Of a stretch of 64,000 nt of DNA, positions 22,843 to 32,396 are shown one piece after another. The stretch's first letter is position 1, and the number at the start of each line of letters is the position of its first letter. This stretch comes from Anthoceros angustus. Lineage: Eukaryota; Streptophyta; Anthocerotopsida; Anthocerotales; Anthocerotaceae. Location: NCBI GenBank assembly GCA_010909165.1, contig VJWM01000068.1, forward strand, positions 1,054,001 through 1,118,000. Reading direction: 5' to 3'. Both the position numbers and the translations under genes were made by a program. Under the pieces are notes generated by a model, which saw only the letters and a program-made list of their open reading frames with translations, made no database searches and was not told the DNA's origin.

Positions 22843-24048
22843 ATAAATTGCAAATAAACATGCTCTACAATTTTTTGTTTTTTTATGATAACCATCCTTA
22901 AATTAAAGCACACAAATAAACAGCGCATAAGAAAGCACAAGTAGAATCCTAGTTATATATAGTAACTAAGTCAGTCTTTTCAAAGAGCCCGCTCTGCTGG
23001 TAATTAATAATTTCCTAGGATCGAGTTAAAAAATTAAAATCATAACAAAAAATAAAATCCTTGAAGAGTTCTCCGGTTGATCATTATCAGTCAGTGCACA
23101 TTTGGTCTTGCAATTGCACGTCTTATCAATTGCTGGTCACTCTTTTATGTTATTACGGGCACTGAACAGAGACTTTATGGAGAAAGAAAAGAGATGAAAA
23201 AACACCATATGCACCAAAAAAACAAAGGGTCAACCCAACAAAGGGCACAGGGCAAGAGGAACTAACTCCCGTGAATCGCTTTTCTCAAAACTACCTTATC
23301 GCCCTAACAATCTCGTGATAGGGAATAAAAGGCCTACCTACCACCGCCGTTGCGGGCACCCTCTTTTCTATTGGTGACTCCTCGGACAGAATGGTTGGTT
23401 TCTCACTTATGACCCTTTGCAGAACAAGAAACCTGTTCACATCGGTCACAACTCCACCCTTATGGGTATTGCTAAAGGCATAATATAAATCCAGATACAG
23501 GGAGTTCCTGCCTATGTAAAAAGATGTCCTACATAGGAAAGGGAGGTGGACATAGGACCTGTCTGTGCTCCTCTATTCTTTCCAAGTCTACTCTTTCTAG
23601 TCTCCTCCTCGTCTTCATCCTCCTCCCTCTGCCTGACCCGCCAGTGTCGTCATCGTCTTCCCCTTCCTCCTGGACGTACCCCCTGCAGATCCTCCAATGC
23701 TCTCCACGTCATTTAATGCTGCAGCACCTGCACTGGAAGCCTTCGGTAGCCAGGGCTGATTGCCATCTGGTGTTTTCCGTGGGTGATGAGCACCTCCAGC
23801 TTCTTCAAGTGTAAGCTGTTGTGATGAGCACCTTCTGGAAGTTACTTGACAACATGGCCCACAGCATACTTATCGAAAACAAAGTCACGCAGAAAGGGCA
23901 GGGCAAGAGAGTGGTCTCAAGCAGCTGGCCTGGAGTTCTTTGGGATTACCTCAATATGTCTTCCCTCGTTGCACAAACACGTAGTACGTAGCCTGGTCTC
24001 CTCCTCCAGCCGGCCCTGGAAGGACTACTGACCAACGTTATCCGCCAG
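22843..24048. repeat. 1.2 kb tandem duplication, unit 2
   Basis: Second copy of 21613-22842, ending at the same 'ataaattgc' microhomology. Small differences are mostly single-base losses in A, G or C runs, for example the 'gatgaaaaaacacc' stretch near 23195 against a longer A run in unit 1. Confidence 0.85.
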
Positions 24049-24190
24049 CATAAATTGCTTCCCTTTGAACATCTCCTGCACCCACAGATGCAACCAATAA
24101 GGTCTGCCTGTACGTAAACCAACTCACAGCCAAGCTCTCCCCCATAACTGCTTACACTCACTCAGCAAATTCAACACCGGCAAGGCCCAT
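23566..24190 (-). pseudogene. TFIIF-alpha fragment (exons 4 and 3 plus intron), copy in unit 2
   Basis: It matches the intact gene from about 33740 to about 34400. Beyond the unit boundary (24048) it continues with the rest of exon 3 and the start of the preceding intron ('ctcctgcacccacagatgcaa'-like stretch near 24071-24090). This copy is therefore the original insertion, and unit 1 is the later duplicate. Confidence 0.85.
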
Positions 24191-24207
24191 CAGATAAACT
24201 GTGCTTT

Positions 24208-24298
24208 GGTGTATATTCACTCTGCCCAGTGTATATTCACTCTGCCCAATACTATTGCCTGTCAACAAGCCTATCATGGGGCAGAAGGAATATACACC
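24208..24298 (+). other. Inverted-repeat hairpin of ~90 nt with a duplicated 5' arm
   Basis: 'GTGTATATTCACTCTGCCCA' occurs twice in tandem (ends at 24228 and 24248) and is followed, after ~28 bases, by the near-complement at 24277-24298. The 21-22 nt stem has about two mismatches. Size and shape resemble a small plant microRNA precursor, but nothing shows that it is processed. Confidence 0.4.
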
Positions 24299-24457
24299 AT
24301 CAAGGCTTAGCGCCTTCCCATTTGTAGCCAGTGCTGGTAGTGAGGGACCATTCCAGAAGGAGGTTGGAACTCCCGGCTGCTATCAGGCGAAGCTCCTTTC
24401 AGGGGTTGCTCAGAAGGACATCCCGGTCAGCAGACCTTAGGCTTTCCTCCTTTCAAG

Positions 24458-24664
24458 GCAGACGAAACTGTGCTGCAGCTTTATGACAAATGTCTTCAAA
24501 GCTGTGAATGCAGACAGCAGTGGACAGGTAAACAATCAGAGTTTCAGGTTCTGGTGAAAATAATTTTGGAGCATTTCGCGGAGCAGATTGAAGTTAACCC
24601 AGTTGCAGCAGATACGGAGACTGCGTATCAGCAGGAGTCATCTCGCTGTGGCATGGAAACATGA
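24458..24664 (+). CDS. Possible 3'-terminal exon of an unidentified gene
   Basis: After a pyrimidine-rich tract ending in AG (24457) there is an open frame to TGA at 24662-24664. It includes 'LQLYDKCLQSCECRQQW', 'FQVLVKIILEHFAEQI' and the C terminus 'ESSRCGMET'. The composition looks coding (amphipathic helix-like, normal codon use), and its last part is duplicated in decayed form at window positions 1-60. I do not recognise the family and could not find the upstream exons, which may lie beyond the inserted repeats. A pseudogene or a chance frame remains possible. Confidence 0.35.
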   Translation, partial: ADETVLQLYDKCLQSCECRQQWTGKQSEFQVLVKIILEHFAEQIEVNPVAADTETAYQQESSRCGMET

Positions 24665-25317
24665 GATGCTTCTTTATTTCCAGGTCCAGACAGCTCTCGA
24701 TGGGCAGATTCCTTTTTGCAGGATTTGTAAACATACACACCAAGAAAGTATTCGCTGACTCGGTCGCGAGCTGTTTGCTAGATGCAGCGGAATATCGTGC
24801 CCCATAAGAGGGCAGGTGCAAATGCTTGAAGTGCGGGCGGTTACCCGGGAGTTGATTTTCTTCACTTACTGCCAACCAGACTGACAGGCGAATCATGAAT
24901 GGAATTATATGGATTTGCGGAACACTCAATATCGCGTACACAAATATGCCATCCAGCCTGCTTCCCGTCTGTAGACCTTGTGCGGAGGGGAACAGTGATG
25001 GCACACAGACGTTTGTTTGCGCAATGTGCATCCCCTCATGTTGCGTTTTTTAGCATTATCTCGTAAGTTGCTGTTGTACTGGTTCTGCCATAGATCATTG
25101 TTGGCTACAACCTGCCTGAACCACTTGTGATCCTGCAAAAGAACTATCGTAGAAGCTGTGAGTGATTCTTCTCTGGTATAGACTACAGGCATGCATAAGT
25201 AAGTCTCCACGCAGTTCCTACGGTGTCCAAAGTTGTATTACATTCAGAAATGTACAAGACGGATTAAAAGAACAGAGAGAGATTCAGCCACTACGGAGGA
25301 TGGTGGTACAAGAACTA

Positions 25318-27368
25318 CTATCTTCCTTCCACAGACTCGGTTGTCATTAGCGGAAGTCCAATCGCGCCTGACCACTCCCATTCCAGCGACGTGCCCAGCA
25401 GCTTGGACAAGGTAAACGTGACATCTTTCATGCTTGGCCTTTTGTGGGGATCGTGTTCCACACAAGATCTGGCCAGAACAGCCACTTTGTGCACCGTTTC
25501 CAGAGGATAGGCAGTGCCCAGGACAGGGTCCATCCATGCCTGCAACTTGTGAATAGCATCCTCAGCATCCAAAATAGGGCCGATCATATCTGCCAAGCAA
25601 ACTTCTCGCTCTGCCTGCCCTTTTGTTTTCGTCACTACAGCCTCCTGGCCGGAGAGGAGCTCCAGCACCACCACTCCAAACGCAAACACATCAATCTTGG
25701 TGGAAATCAAGCCATGCTGCAAGTACTCGGGAGGCAAGTACCCATAAGTCCCAGCAATGTGCCGCGTGAGCAAGGCCTCCTGCACCCCTGACCTGGCCAT
25801 CCCGAAGTTGGCAATCTTGGCATGCAGCTTGGCATCGAGCAGGATGTTACTGCTCTTGATATCCTTGTGCACAAACGGAGGATTAATATACTCATGTATG
25901 TACTCCAACCCCGTAGCCACATCCAAAGCAATCTGCAGCCGGCTATTCCAGCTCAAAAACGCCGCAGAGCTCCCATCATGCCCCTCATCGCCTCCCTGCG
26001 CAGCAGACACATGCCGCCGGAGGCAGTCCGACAACGACCCATTCTCCGCAAACTCATACACCAAATACACATGCTCGGACCCCTCATCACTGCACAGACC
26101 CAGCAACTTCACCAAGCTGGAATGATGCACCTGGAACAGGATCTTCAACTCCTGCCTCATGTTCCCCTTCATCTGTTTAATAGCAACATTAGTTCCATGC
26201 AAATTCCCCCTGAAAACCGACCCCTGTACCCTATACTGGGAGCTGAAATTCCCCGTAGCCTCCTTCACCTCCTCGAAACTATACAGCGTAGGCCTGTCAG
26301 CACCCACCATATCCGACATAGCCAGCAACACATCCCCCGCCAACCCCGACTTCCCATCACTCCCCCCCGTCGCCTGGCTCCTGGCACTGGGCACACTCTC
26401 GAAATCCGCAGCATACTTCCCATCCACCTCCTTCCTCCACCTCCGCCTCCTCCTCAAAACCCACAAAACACCCAAAACGCCCACCAGCGCAACCAAGAAC
26501 CCAGCACCCGCCGCCACCCCCCACAATCCCCGCCTCGCTCTTCTTCCCTTCCCTCCGCGCCCACTCCCCCCACCGGCGGAGGCGGCGCCGCCCCCACAGG
26601 CGCCTGGGGCAGAAACGGCAGCGCAGCGACGGGCAGCAACAGCGTGGTCCCGTAGTACAGCATCGCGTTCACCGCCAGCTCGTTCTCCGCAGCCAGATCC
26701 TCGCGCGCCACATTGAACTGATCGGCCAGCAAGCTCAGCACATCCTGCGGCTGCACCACGTACGTGAGCAGCATCTTCGTCTTGTTCGCCTCCTGCGCGG
26801 GGCTGGGGCACGCGCACCGCAGCGGCACGTTCATCGTCTGCCCGATCTGCAGATCCGTGGGCACCAGGTCGGGGTTGGAGACGGTGATGGCGAGCACCGT
26901 CACCAGGTTCTGGAACGTGATGTTGGACAGCTTCAAGTACGTGTCCCCTGACACGATCTGGTAGCTCACGTTCCCCTGGTACCGCCACCCGAGCAGCCCC
27001 CCATTGGCCGTGTAGAGCGCGGAGCAGGCGCAGGAAACCGGCACCCACATCCCCTGCCCCGCCGCAATCTCCCCGGACGCCGACACCGGCATCTTCGGAT
27101 TGGCCTCCGTCACGTTCTCCGGGCTCACCCCGAACAGCACTGCCACCGCCTCCACCGTCCTCGGCCCGCCATCGCCGCCCACCAAGTAGTAAGCAAACGT
27201 GTTGCAAGAGCTGCTCCCGCTGTCGCTCCCGATCGTGGCGTTGCAGACATAGCCGTCGTTCGGCGTCTTCCCGTTGTCGTACGGCTGCTGGCCTGCGCCG
27301 CCACCCACAAAGCAGAACAGCCCAAGGAGCAAGACCCACATCGCCCGCAGCAGCCCGGAATCCGCCAT
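25318..27368 (-). CDS. LysM receptor-like kinase, LYR/LYK5 type, one frameshift
   Basis: Plasma-membrane receptors of this family bind chitin-type or lipo-chitooligosaccharides and signal with an active LYK partner. The start is ATG at 27368, followed by a signal peptide (residues 1 to about 26). Three LysM modules are separated by the CxC motifs 'SCACS' and 'RCACP'. A transmembrane helix ('GVAAGAGFLVALVGVLGVLW') is followed by Arg-rich anchoring residues and an intracellular kinase domain. The kinase keeps 'VAIK' but has no glycine-rich loop, has HKD for HRD and NFG for DFG, so it should be catalytically dead, as in the LYR clade. The gene has no introns. The frame changes by one base within the run of six C on the plus strand (26566-26571), between the LysM region and the membrane helix. 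A missing base there gives ~683 residues, a normal length, so a base-call error is likely. The stop is at 25318-25320. Confidence 0.9.
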
Positions 27369-27435
27369 CGCCTCGCCCGCCTCACCTCGCAAGGCGCATC
27401 CGCCGCCCCGTGCCCCGGACGCGCATTCCTCTTCA

Positions 27436-27710
27436 GCGACTCTGAATCGCGGATCGTGATTCTGAGTCACGGTACGCAGCCCGGGCTATTAATAGACTAC
27501 CCTGCCAATTGGCAGCCCTCCCGACAGGAACGTGCGCGTCCGGGTCCCGGGTGGCGGGCGAGACGGACGTCAATCGGGTCTGGAGAGGGCAGGTGAAGGC
27601 TGGTGGGGAGGACACGGATAGCGTGAGGGAATCGTGAATCGCGACTCATAATTCGCGATTCATGATCAGTCATTCGCGAACGGTGAACGGTGAATCGTGA
27701 ATCGTGTGGG
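27436..27710. promoter_or_regulatory. Clustered inverted GAATC/GATTC motifs upstream of the LYR gene
   Basis: Two imperfect to perfect palindromes lie 70-300 bp upstream of the LYR start. 'GAATC...GATTC' is at 27444-27462. A perfect 10-bp inverted repeat is formed by TGAATCGCGA (27635-27644) and TCGCGATTCA (27653-27662). Further direct copies of 'GTGAATCGTGAATCG' and 'GGTGAAC' follow to about 27708. The arrangement suggests a protein-binding cluster, but I know of no factor to assign. Confidence 0.35.
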
Positions 27711-27719
27711 CCCGATGGG

Positions 27720-28687
27720 CGCTGGGTGTGTTGGAGGAGGAGCCCGGGACCCTGGTCTCGCTGTTCGCTCCTCGTTCGCGAGTTGCGACTCGGAGTCTCG
27801 GACAACAGACAGTCAAGAGTGGCGGCACTGGAATGGAAGGTTCCTTCGGAGTTGGGACAACATAAAGGGTGTGACGTACTCCAGACGCCCATGTGCATTG
27901 CTTTTTGGCTTTCTCTGCCAGCTTGGGCCAATGGGAGATGAACTTCCCGCTTTCGCGCGTCCTTTGTTTGTTCCAGGTGTCGTCGGGATCACTGCAGCAG
28001 GGGGTTGCCACTTGCCCGGCACTTCCCCCTCCGCTCCTTGATCTCAGGACAGCGGGAGCCAGTGCCGTCTGTTCTCGACCTCGAATTGGACTTGCACGAC
28101 TTGCCGTCGCCTATCCATCACAGGGGAGTAATGGCGAAGCGTGTCAGTCCTCGCGCTGGGTGCCGCACCGGCGGATATGCACTCCCTGTAACCGAGCCCG
28201 GGTAGCCTCTCCGCCCCTCCGAATCTCTCTCCGTCGTGTAAGCGCCCGCCCGACCCGGGCCGTTTCCCGACTCGCAGCACTCTTGGCCAAAAACGAAACG
28301 AGCTCACGCATCACGACAACTTCCGGCCGCGCTGCTGTCATGTTTCAAACAACTCCAAGTGCGAAGTCCAGGTTCCGATCTGCACGAATAATGCGACACC
28401 TGCCGATAAGGAGCTGATTTGCCAGCAAGGAGCTGATTTGGCAGCTTTAGTTCCAGACAAGTCTTCGAAGTTGGGAATTATTAATGCCTTGGTTTCGTGG
28501 TGTTGCAGGGTTTGTAGGTTGGACTTGGACCTTTGGCTTCTTCTGTAGGTACATATCGTCGCTGGTCTTCGGCACCAGGAACATTGCGCGAGTCGAATTT
28601 AAAATGGTACCCCATAACAAAGCGCGAGTAACCAACATGCCCATTAAATTGGAAAAAAATACATGCTCATTACTGAATTTCGTGGCA
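27720..28687. other. Intergenic region, no supported gene
   Basis: Overlapping open frames exist on both strands (up to 174 codons at 27893-28417) but contain no recognisable motif and shadow each other in a GC-rich tract. A seven-A tract at 28653-28659 (T run on the minus strand) lies ~29 bp past the tRNA 3' end and suits a polymerase III terminator. Confidence 0.45.
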
Positions 28688-28768
28688 CGCAGCCTGAGAG
28701 ATTCGAACTCTCGCGGGCGAACCCATGTACTTAGCAGGCACACGCCTTAACCACTCGGCCAAAGCTGC
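28688..28768 (-). tRNA. tRNA-Ser (anticodon GCU)
   Basis: Read on the minus strand, the acceptor arm 'GCAGCTT' pairs with 'AGGCTGC', with discriminator G. The D-arm region 'TGGCCGAGTGGTTAAGG' is a box A match. The anticodon loop 'CTGCTAA' gives GCU. The long variable arm around 'CATGGGTTCGCCCGCG' is the class II mark of serine tRNAs, and 'GAGAGTTCGAATCTCTC' forms the T arm and box B. There is no intron and the CCA end is not encoded, as expected for a nuclear eukaryotic tRNA. A T run ~29 bp downstream could end transcription. Confidence 0.95.
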
Positions 28769-29040
28769 TTGATGCTTGCAATTGAGCTCTATAAAACCTA
28801 AGAACTTTAAATTTTTATCCCATTAGTTCATTGTAAATATATTCCTATTCACATATTTTCTATTATTTATTTTTAAATCTATAAAACTTCTATTCGTCTT
28901 AGGCTGGTCTATTCATTCGTATAAATTAAAAATTTTGAATAAATAAATAAGTAGTTCAACAACATAATATGCAAGTACGTAAATACAAAAATATACTAAA
29001 CAATTCTTAATGCTCTATGAGATTCCTACCCATGACACGT
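28769..29040. other. AT-rich intergenic stretch
   Basis: Strongly AT-rich with no open frames and no recognisable elements. It separates the tRNA from the MULE remnant. Confidence 0.5.
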
Positions 29041-29160
29041 TTGTGGTCTTCTTCTCTGGCGGTGAGAAGGAGGGAGCCACCCTTTTCATTATGTTGTCAC
29101 TTGTGGTCTTCTTCTCTGGCGGTGAGAAGGAGGGAGCCACCCTTTTCATTATGTTGTCAC
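29041..29160. repeat. Perfect 60-bp tandem duplication
   Basis: Bases 29041-29100 and 29101-29160 are identical, with no mismatch. The unit overlaps the 3' end of the frames assigned to the MULE remnant on the minus strand. Perfect identity means a very recent event or an assembly stutter. Confidence 0.95.
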
Positions 29161-29909
29161 TTGATTGCTGACCAAGCTCAGGAGAGGCTTTGGCACAGGA
29201 GGAGTTTCCACATCCTGGGCATATATCTGTTTTAGAGGTGTAACAGTTTGATGAATAAGAGCAATTGCTTGAGGCTCCAATCTCGGATGATGTTCACTAA
29301 TTTCGACAACCTCGTTCAACATCTCTTTTAAGGATTTGGAAGATTTGTTTTCTTTCATCTATATGTTATAGGTGAGAGCTCCAAAGATATTTTCTTTCGC
29401 ACAACAATCCCAAGCTTTTCCTCTAGTGCTTGTAACAATAACTCTTCATCCTGTGCCTCTAGTATACCTACAGTGAAAATGGAAAGTGTGATATAGGCTA
29501 CCGGCCCAGTCACTCTATTTGTTGCAACAAATTGTCGATTCATGGCTAATGTGATTGAACACACTCCCAACATTTGCTACATCTTAACTATGTGCTTGCC
29601 CAAAAATCCTTTTTTTTTTTTCTTGCCCCGCAGGTAGCCCACATGCAGCATGCTATAGCACACTACATGAAGCACCAATATTTTGGCAGCATAGTCATCA
29701 ACAAAAAATGTCGAAGGTTTCAAATCAGTGCTCCTACGTATGATAAGTTTCCGAAATGCAGTCAACCACCTCACAAGAGCTTTTGTGGTTGTCTCTTTCG
29801 TGAGAACCCATGCCATAGGTATTCCGTGAAGGTGCTTATCAAACAAAACCATCGTAAATAGCTGATACCTATCTTGTTCACTCCGAATGTTGAATGCATT
29901 GCTAGTCAA
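29149..29909 (-). pseudogene. Mutator-like (MULE) transposase domain remnant
   Basis: The frame 29577-29909 reads 'YQLFTMVLFDKHLHGIPMAW', 'TTTKALVRWLTAFRKL' and 'KPSTFFVDDYAAKI'. This follows the MULE transposase domain pattern (first catalytic Asp in 'LFDKH', second in 'FVDD'). The following frames 29355-29573 and 29149-29358 are separated by stops; they may be downstream parts of the same gene or unrelated. A ten-T run near 29609-29618 sits where the transposase frame degrades. MULE-type domains also occur in domesticated FAR1/FHY3-like and SWIM proteins, so a host-gene origin cannot be excluded. It is broken either way. Confidence 0.6.
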
Positions 29910-30273
29910 TTATTACGTTAGTACTTCACACAAGAATTTAACATGAACAAGGTCTAAATTTAAAGAAAACATACTGCCCTAGCCATACTCGGCCTGTGTT
30001 GTCCACATGCCTTTCTTCATACAATATCAGTTGCCCAACCTCAAGCCACAAAAAAAATTGCTTGAGGGTAAAATGAGCTTGCATCCGTGTTTCGTGCTCT
30101 CACCAGTCCCTGTCCGTGACCTCTTTTCGTACTTTTAATTGATGTATATGGACCAAAAGACTTTGCTTCTGAGTTACGTAGGTCTTGCGGGCCGTAGACA
30201 TTCTAAAATCAACCACAACAAGACATCACAATTCAAATCATACCTTCAACATTCAAACTTCAGTTTTCTGAAG
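29910..30273. other. Intergenic, no gene seen
   Basis: AT-rich, with only short frames lacking motifs. It could be the 5' remnant of the MULE element, because it lies upstream of its transposase on the minus strand, but no terminal inverted repeat was recognised. Confidence 0.4.
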
Positions 30274-30600
30274 GCAATGCAGCTGAATTATCAAAATCTC
30301 AAGTCACGTACACCTGGTCACTTTGCATGGTCATTATCATTATTCACACGGTAATCTCGCGCTTTAGACCTTGCATAAGGGGCAATGCTGAATTATCAAA
30401 ATCTCAAGTCACGTACACCGGTCACTTTGCATGGTCATTATCATTATTCACACGGTAATCTCGCGCTTTAGACCTTGCATAAGGGGGGGCAATGCAGCTG
30501 AATTATCAAAATCTCAAGTCACGTACACCTGGTCACTTTGCATGGTCATTATCATTATTCACACGGTAATCTCGCGCTTTAGACCTCGCATAAGGGGGGC
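30274..30600. repeat. ~108-bp tandem repeat, three units
   Basis: Units begin at 30274, 30382 and 30489 with 'GCAATGC(AGC)TGAATTATC' and share 'CTCAAGTCACGTACAC', 'GGTCATTATCATTATTCACA' and 'CTCGCGCTTTAGACC'. The middle unit lacks three bases near its start and one in 'CACCTGGTC'; the third has a longer G run at its start. No coding role is visible. Confidence 0.9.
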
Positions 30601-32055
30601 CAACCGTAGACTGCTCAACTACGGAGTTCTTATCTTAGCTAGTGTATGTGCACCCTTGTCTTGGGGGGTACCTGGCTCTAGCATAAGAGGCATATGAAGA
30701 GTGCTTAGGTCCTTGGTACGTAGGCTTGCATATCTGATAGGACCCCCAGGTTGTTTTTCCATCCCGCTGATAAAATCCCTTGCTCGGCCCGAAGGAATGA
30801 AAGTGTCCACACCAGGACCTGATGCAAAGCTGTGTGTGTATGTAGCAGATTTCCAAATGAGTGCACAATATCGAAAATTCTAGGCATTGGGTTCTAAAAA
30901 TCGAATAGGTAGTTTCCACTCAAATTGCTGGTCATCGCCTTAGAAACAAGAGCTTCGTGAGGTGAGGTGCTTCTTCGTGCCTTGCACCTCGAGTACTTCT
31001 CTTCACAGTTTTTTGGGTAATTACGATCAGGGTGGCGGAAGCCGTTTCAACATTAAACATCAATGATAAAAATGGTGAGATGAGGCGCCAGCAGCCGGGG
31101 ATGCAGAAACCTGTGAAGAGGGGAAAGAGGAGTGAAGGGAGAGGGGAGAGGATGAGTGGCATGCCACAAGTGCCCTAGGAGTGGCGGGCCCCACGTTTGG
31201 CCGATCTACATCTACAGCTTCGGCTAGCTATGATTGCAAGAAGAATGGAATGAGTGCAGAAAATCAACAACTTTTGCATAAAAGTCTAACACATAAAAAT
31301 ATGGATCCTATGGTTGAGGGTTGATGGTCAGACCTTCTTCCGAGCAGGAAGGGATTCAAGATAGATTTAAACTAGAAACAATTATTGAAACAAAGTCCAT
31401 AATAAGATAGATTTGAGCTAAAAAACATTATTGTTACTAAGTCCATAACAAGAAACCTCCTGAAGTCATTCATTATATTTATCTAAAAACTTCGAATATT
31501 TGAGCTTGCATGATGTTACATACTCTTGGTACAAGTTGTTAAGTACCAAGTCCCATGATGGAAATCCGTCTTAGTGGACTTAAATAGAATTCTTCTTCTT
31601 CTTCTTCCCAATGTCCAACAAATTTTCTTTCCAAAGAATAGTAGGAAGCTTACATGGAATTTCCCCATCAACCCTAAAATAATCTTATAAGACCCATCAT
31701 TTTCACCAAACACATCGTACAAGACCCTCAAAGCTTTCCGTGAAGTGGCTTGACTCCTAAAAGACCCTCAAAGCTCTCATCGAGTGGCTTTACTCCTAAG
31801 GTCGACTTTCCAACAAACGGTTATGAAGTTTGGAAAATAGTTTAAACGTCCAATTTCACCTGCCGCTTCCGCCGCTTCGGCTTCGGGATGGGCCCGACCG
31901 CGCTTGTCAATATTTTATGTTTTGTACGGGTACAGATATATTTTATGCGTCCCTTGGAATTAGGGTGTTTTAAAATCGTTGTCTGCACTGAGTTGGGCTG
32001 CCATTTTAGTACCGGAGATGTACAGACAAGGGATACCCGAACTTCCCACGGGCCT
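30601..32055. other. Intergenic, no supported gene
   Basis: Short frames only (up to ~94 codons), none with a motif. A stretch at 31570-31610 ('GGACTTAAAT' then a TTC repeat) resembles the reverse complement of 35095-35130 on the far side of the TFIIF-alpha gene. It may be low-complexity coincidence. Confidence 0.4.
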
Positions 32056-32166
32056 GGGCTACTTTCTCTCGAAAGTGTGTAGGCTGCGAGACTGTGTGGC
32101 TACCATCCTCGCTCTCTGAATCCGAAATATCCTCTTCAAGATGTCCGTCGAGGGTTTTTCCTGGAT
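32056..32166 (-). pseudogene. Duplicated, decayed last exon of TFIIF-alpha
   Basis: Read on the minus strand, this follows the real last exon (32397-32480). It has an acceptor-like AG and then codons giving 'DILKRIFRIQ' where the true exon has 'DILKKISRIQ'. The flank on the 3' side (about 32000-32050) also matches 32310-32400. The copy has no matching stop and the C terminus diverges, so it looks like a local tandem duplication left in the 3' region of the gene. Confidence 0.7.
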
Positions 32167-32396
32167 CCATCAGCCAGGCGTCCGTCCGCATGATGCGCAA
32201 TGATGTGATGGTTCCGGTTATCACAGGTCGGGAACTCGCACTACGTTTGCGTTATCATGCTCCTCTGATGTAACTACGTCCTTGGGGCTTGGTTGTTCAG
32301 AATCATTGCGGGTACTGAGTTCGGCTGGCCATTTCAAATACAGAGAAATATGAACAAAGGAAATACTAAGGGCCTACCTCAAGGGAGGAGGCTACC

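Noticed and set aside
26454-26655. Plus-strand frame of 277 codons over the LYR gene (25822-26655)
   Set aside because: It is the antisense shadow of the kinase and membrane regions of the LysM receptor.
28005-28417. Possible small gene between the LYR gene and the tRNA
   Set aside because: Frames on both strands, no homology recognised, no splice-consistent extension.
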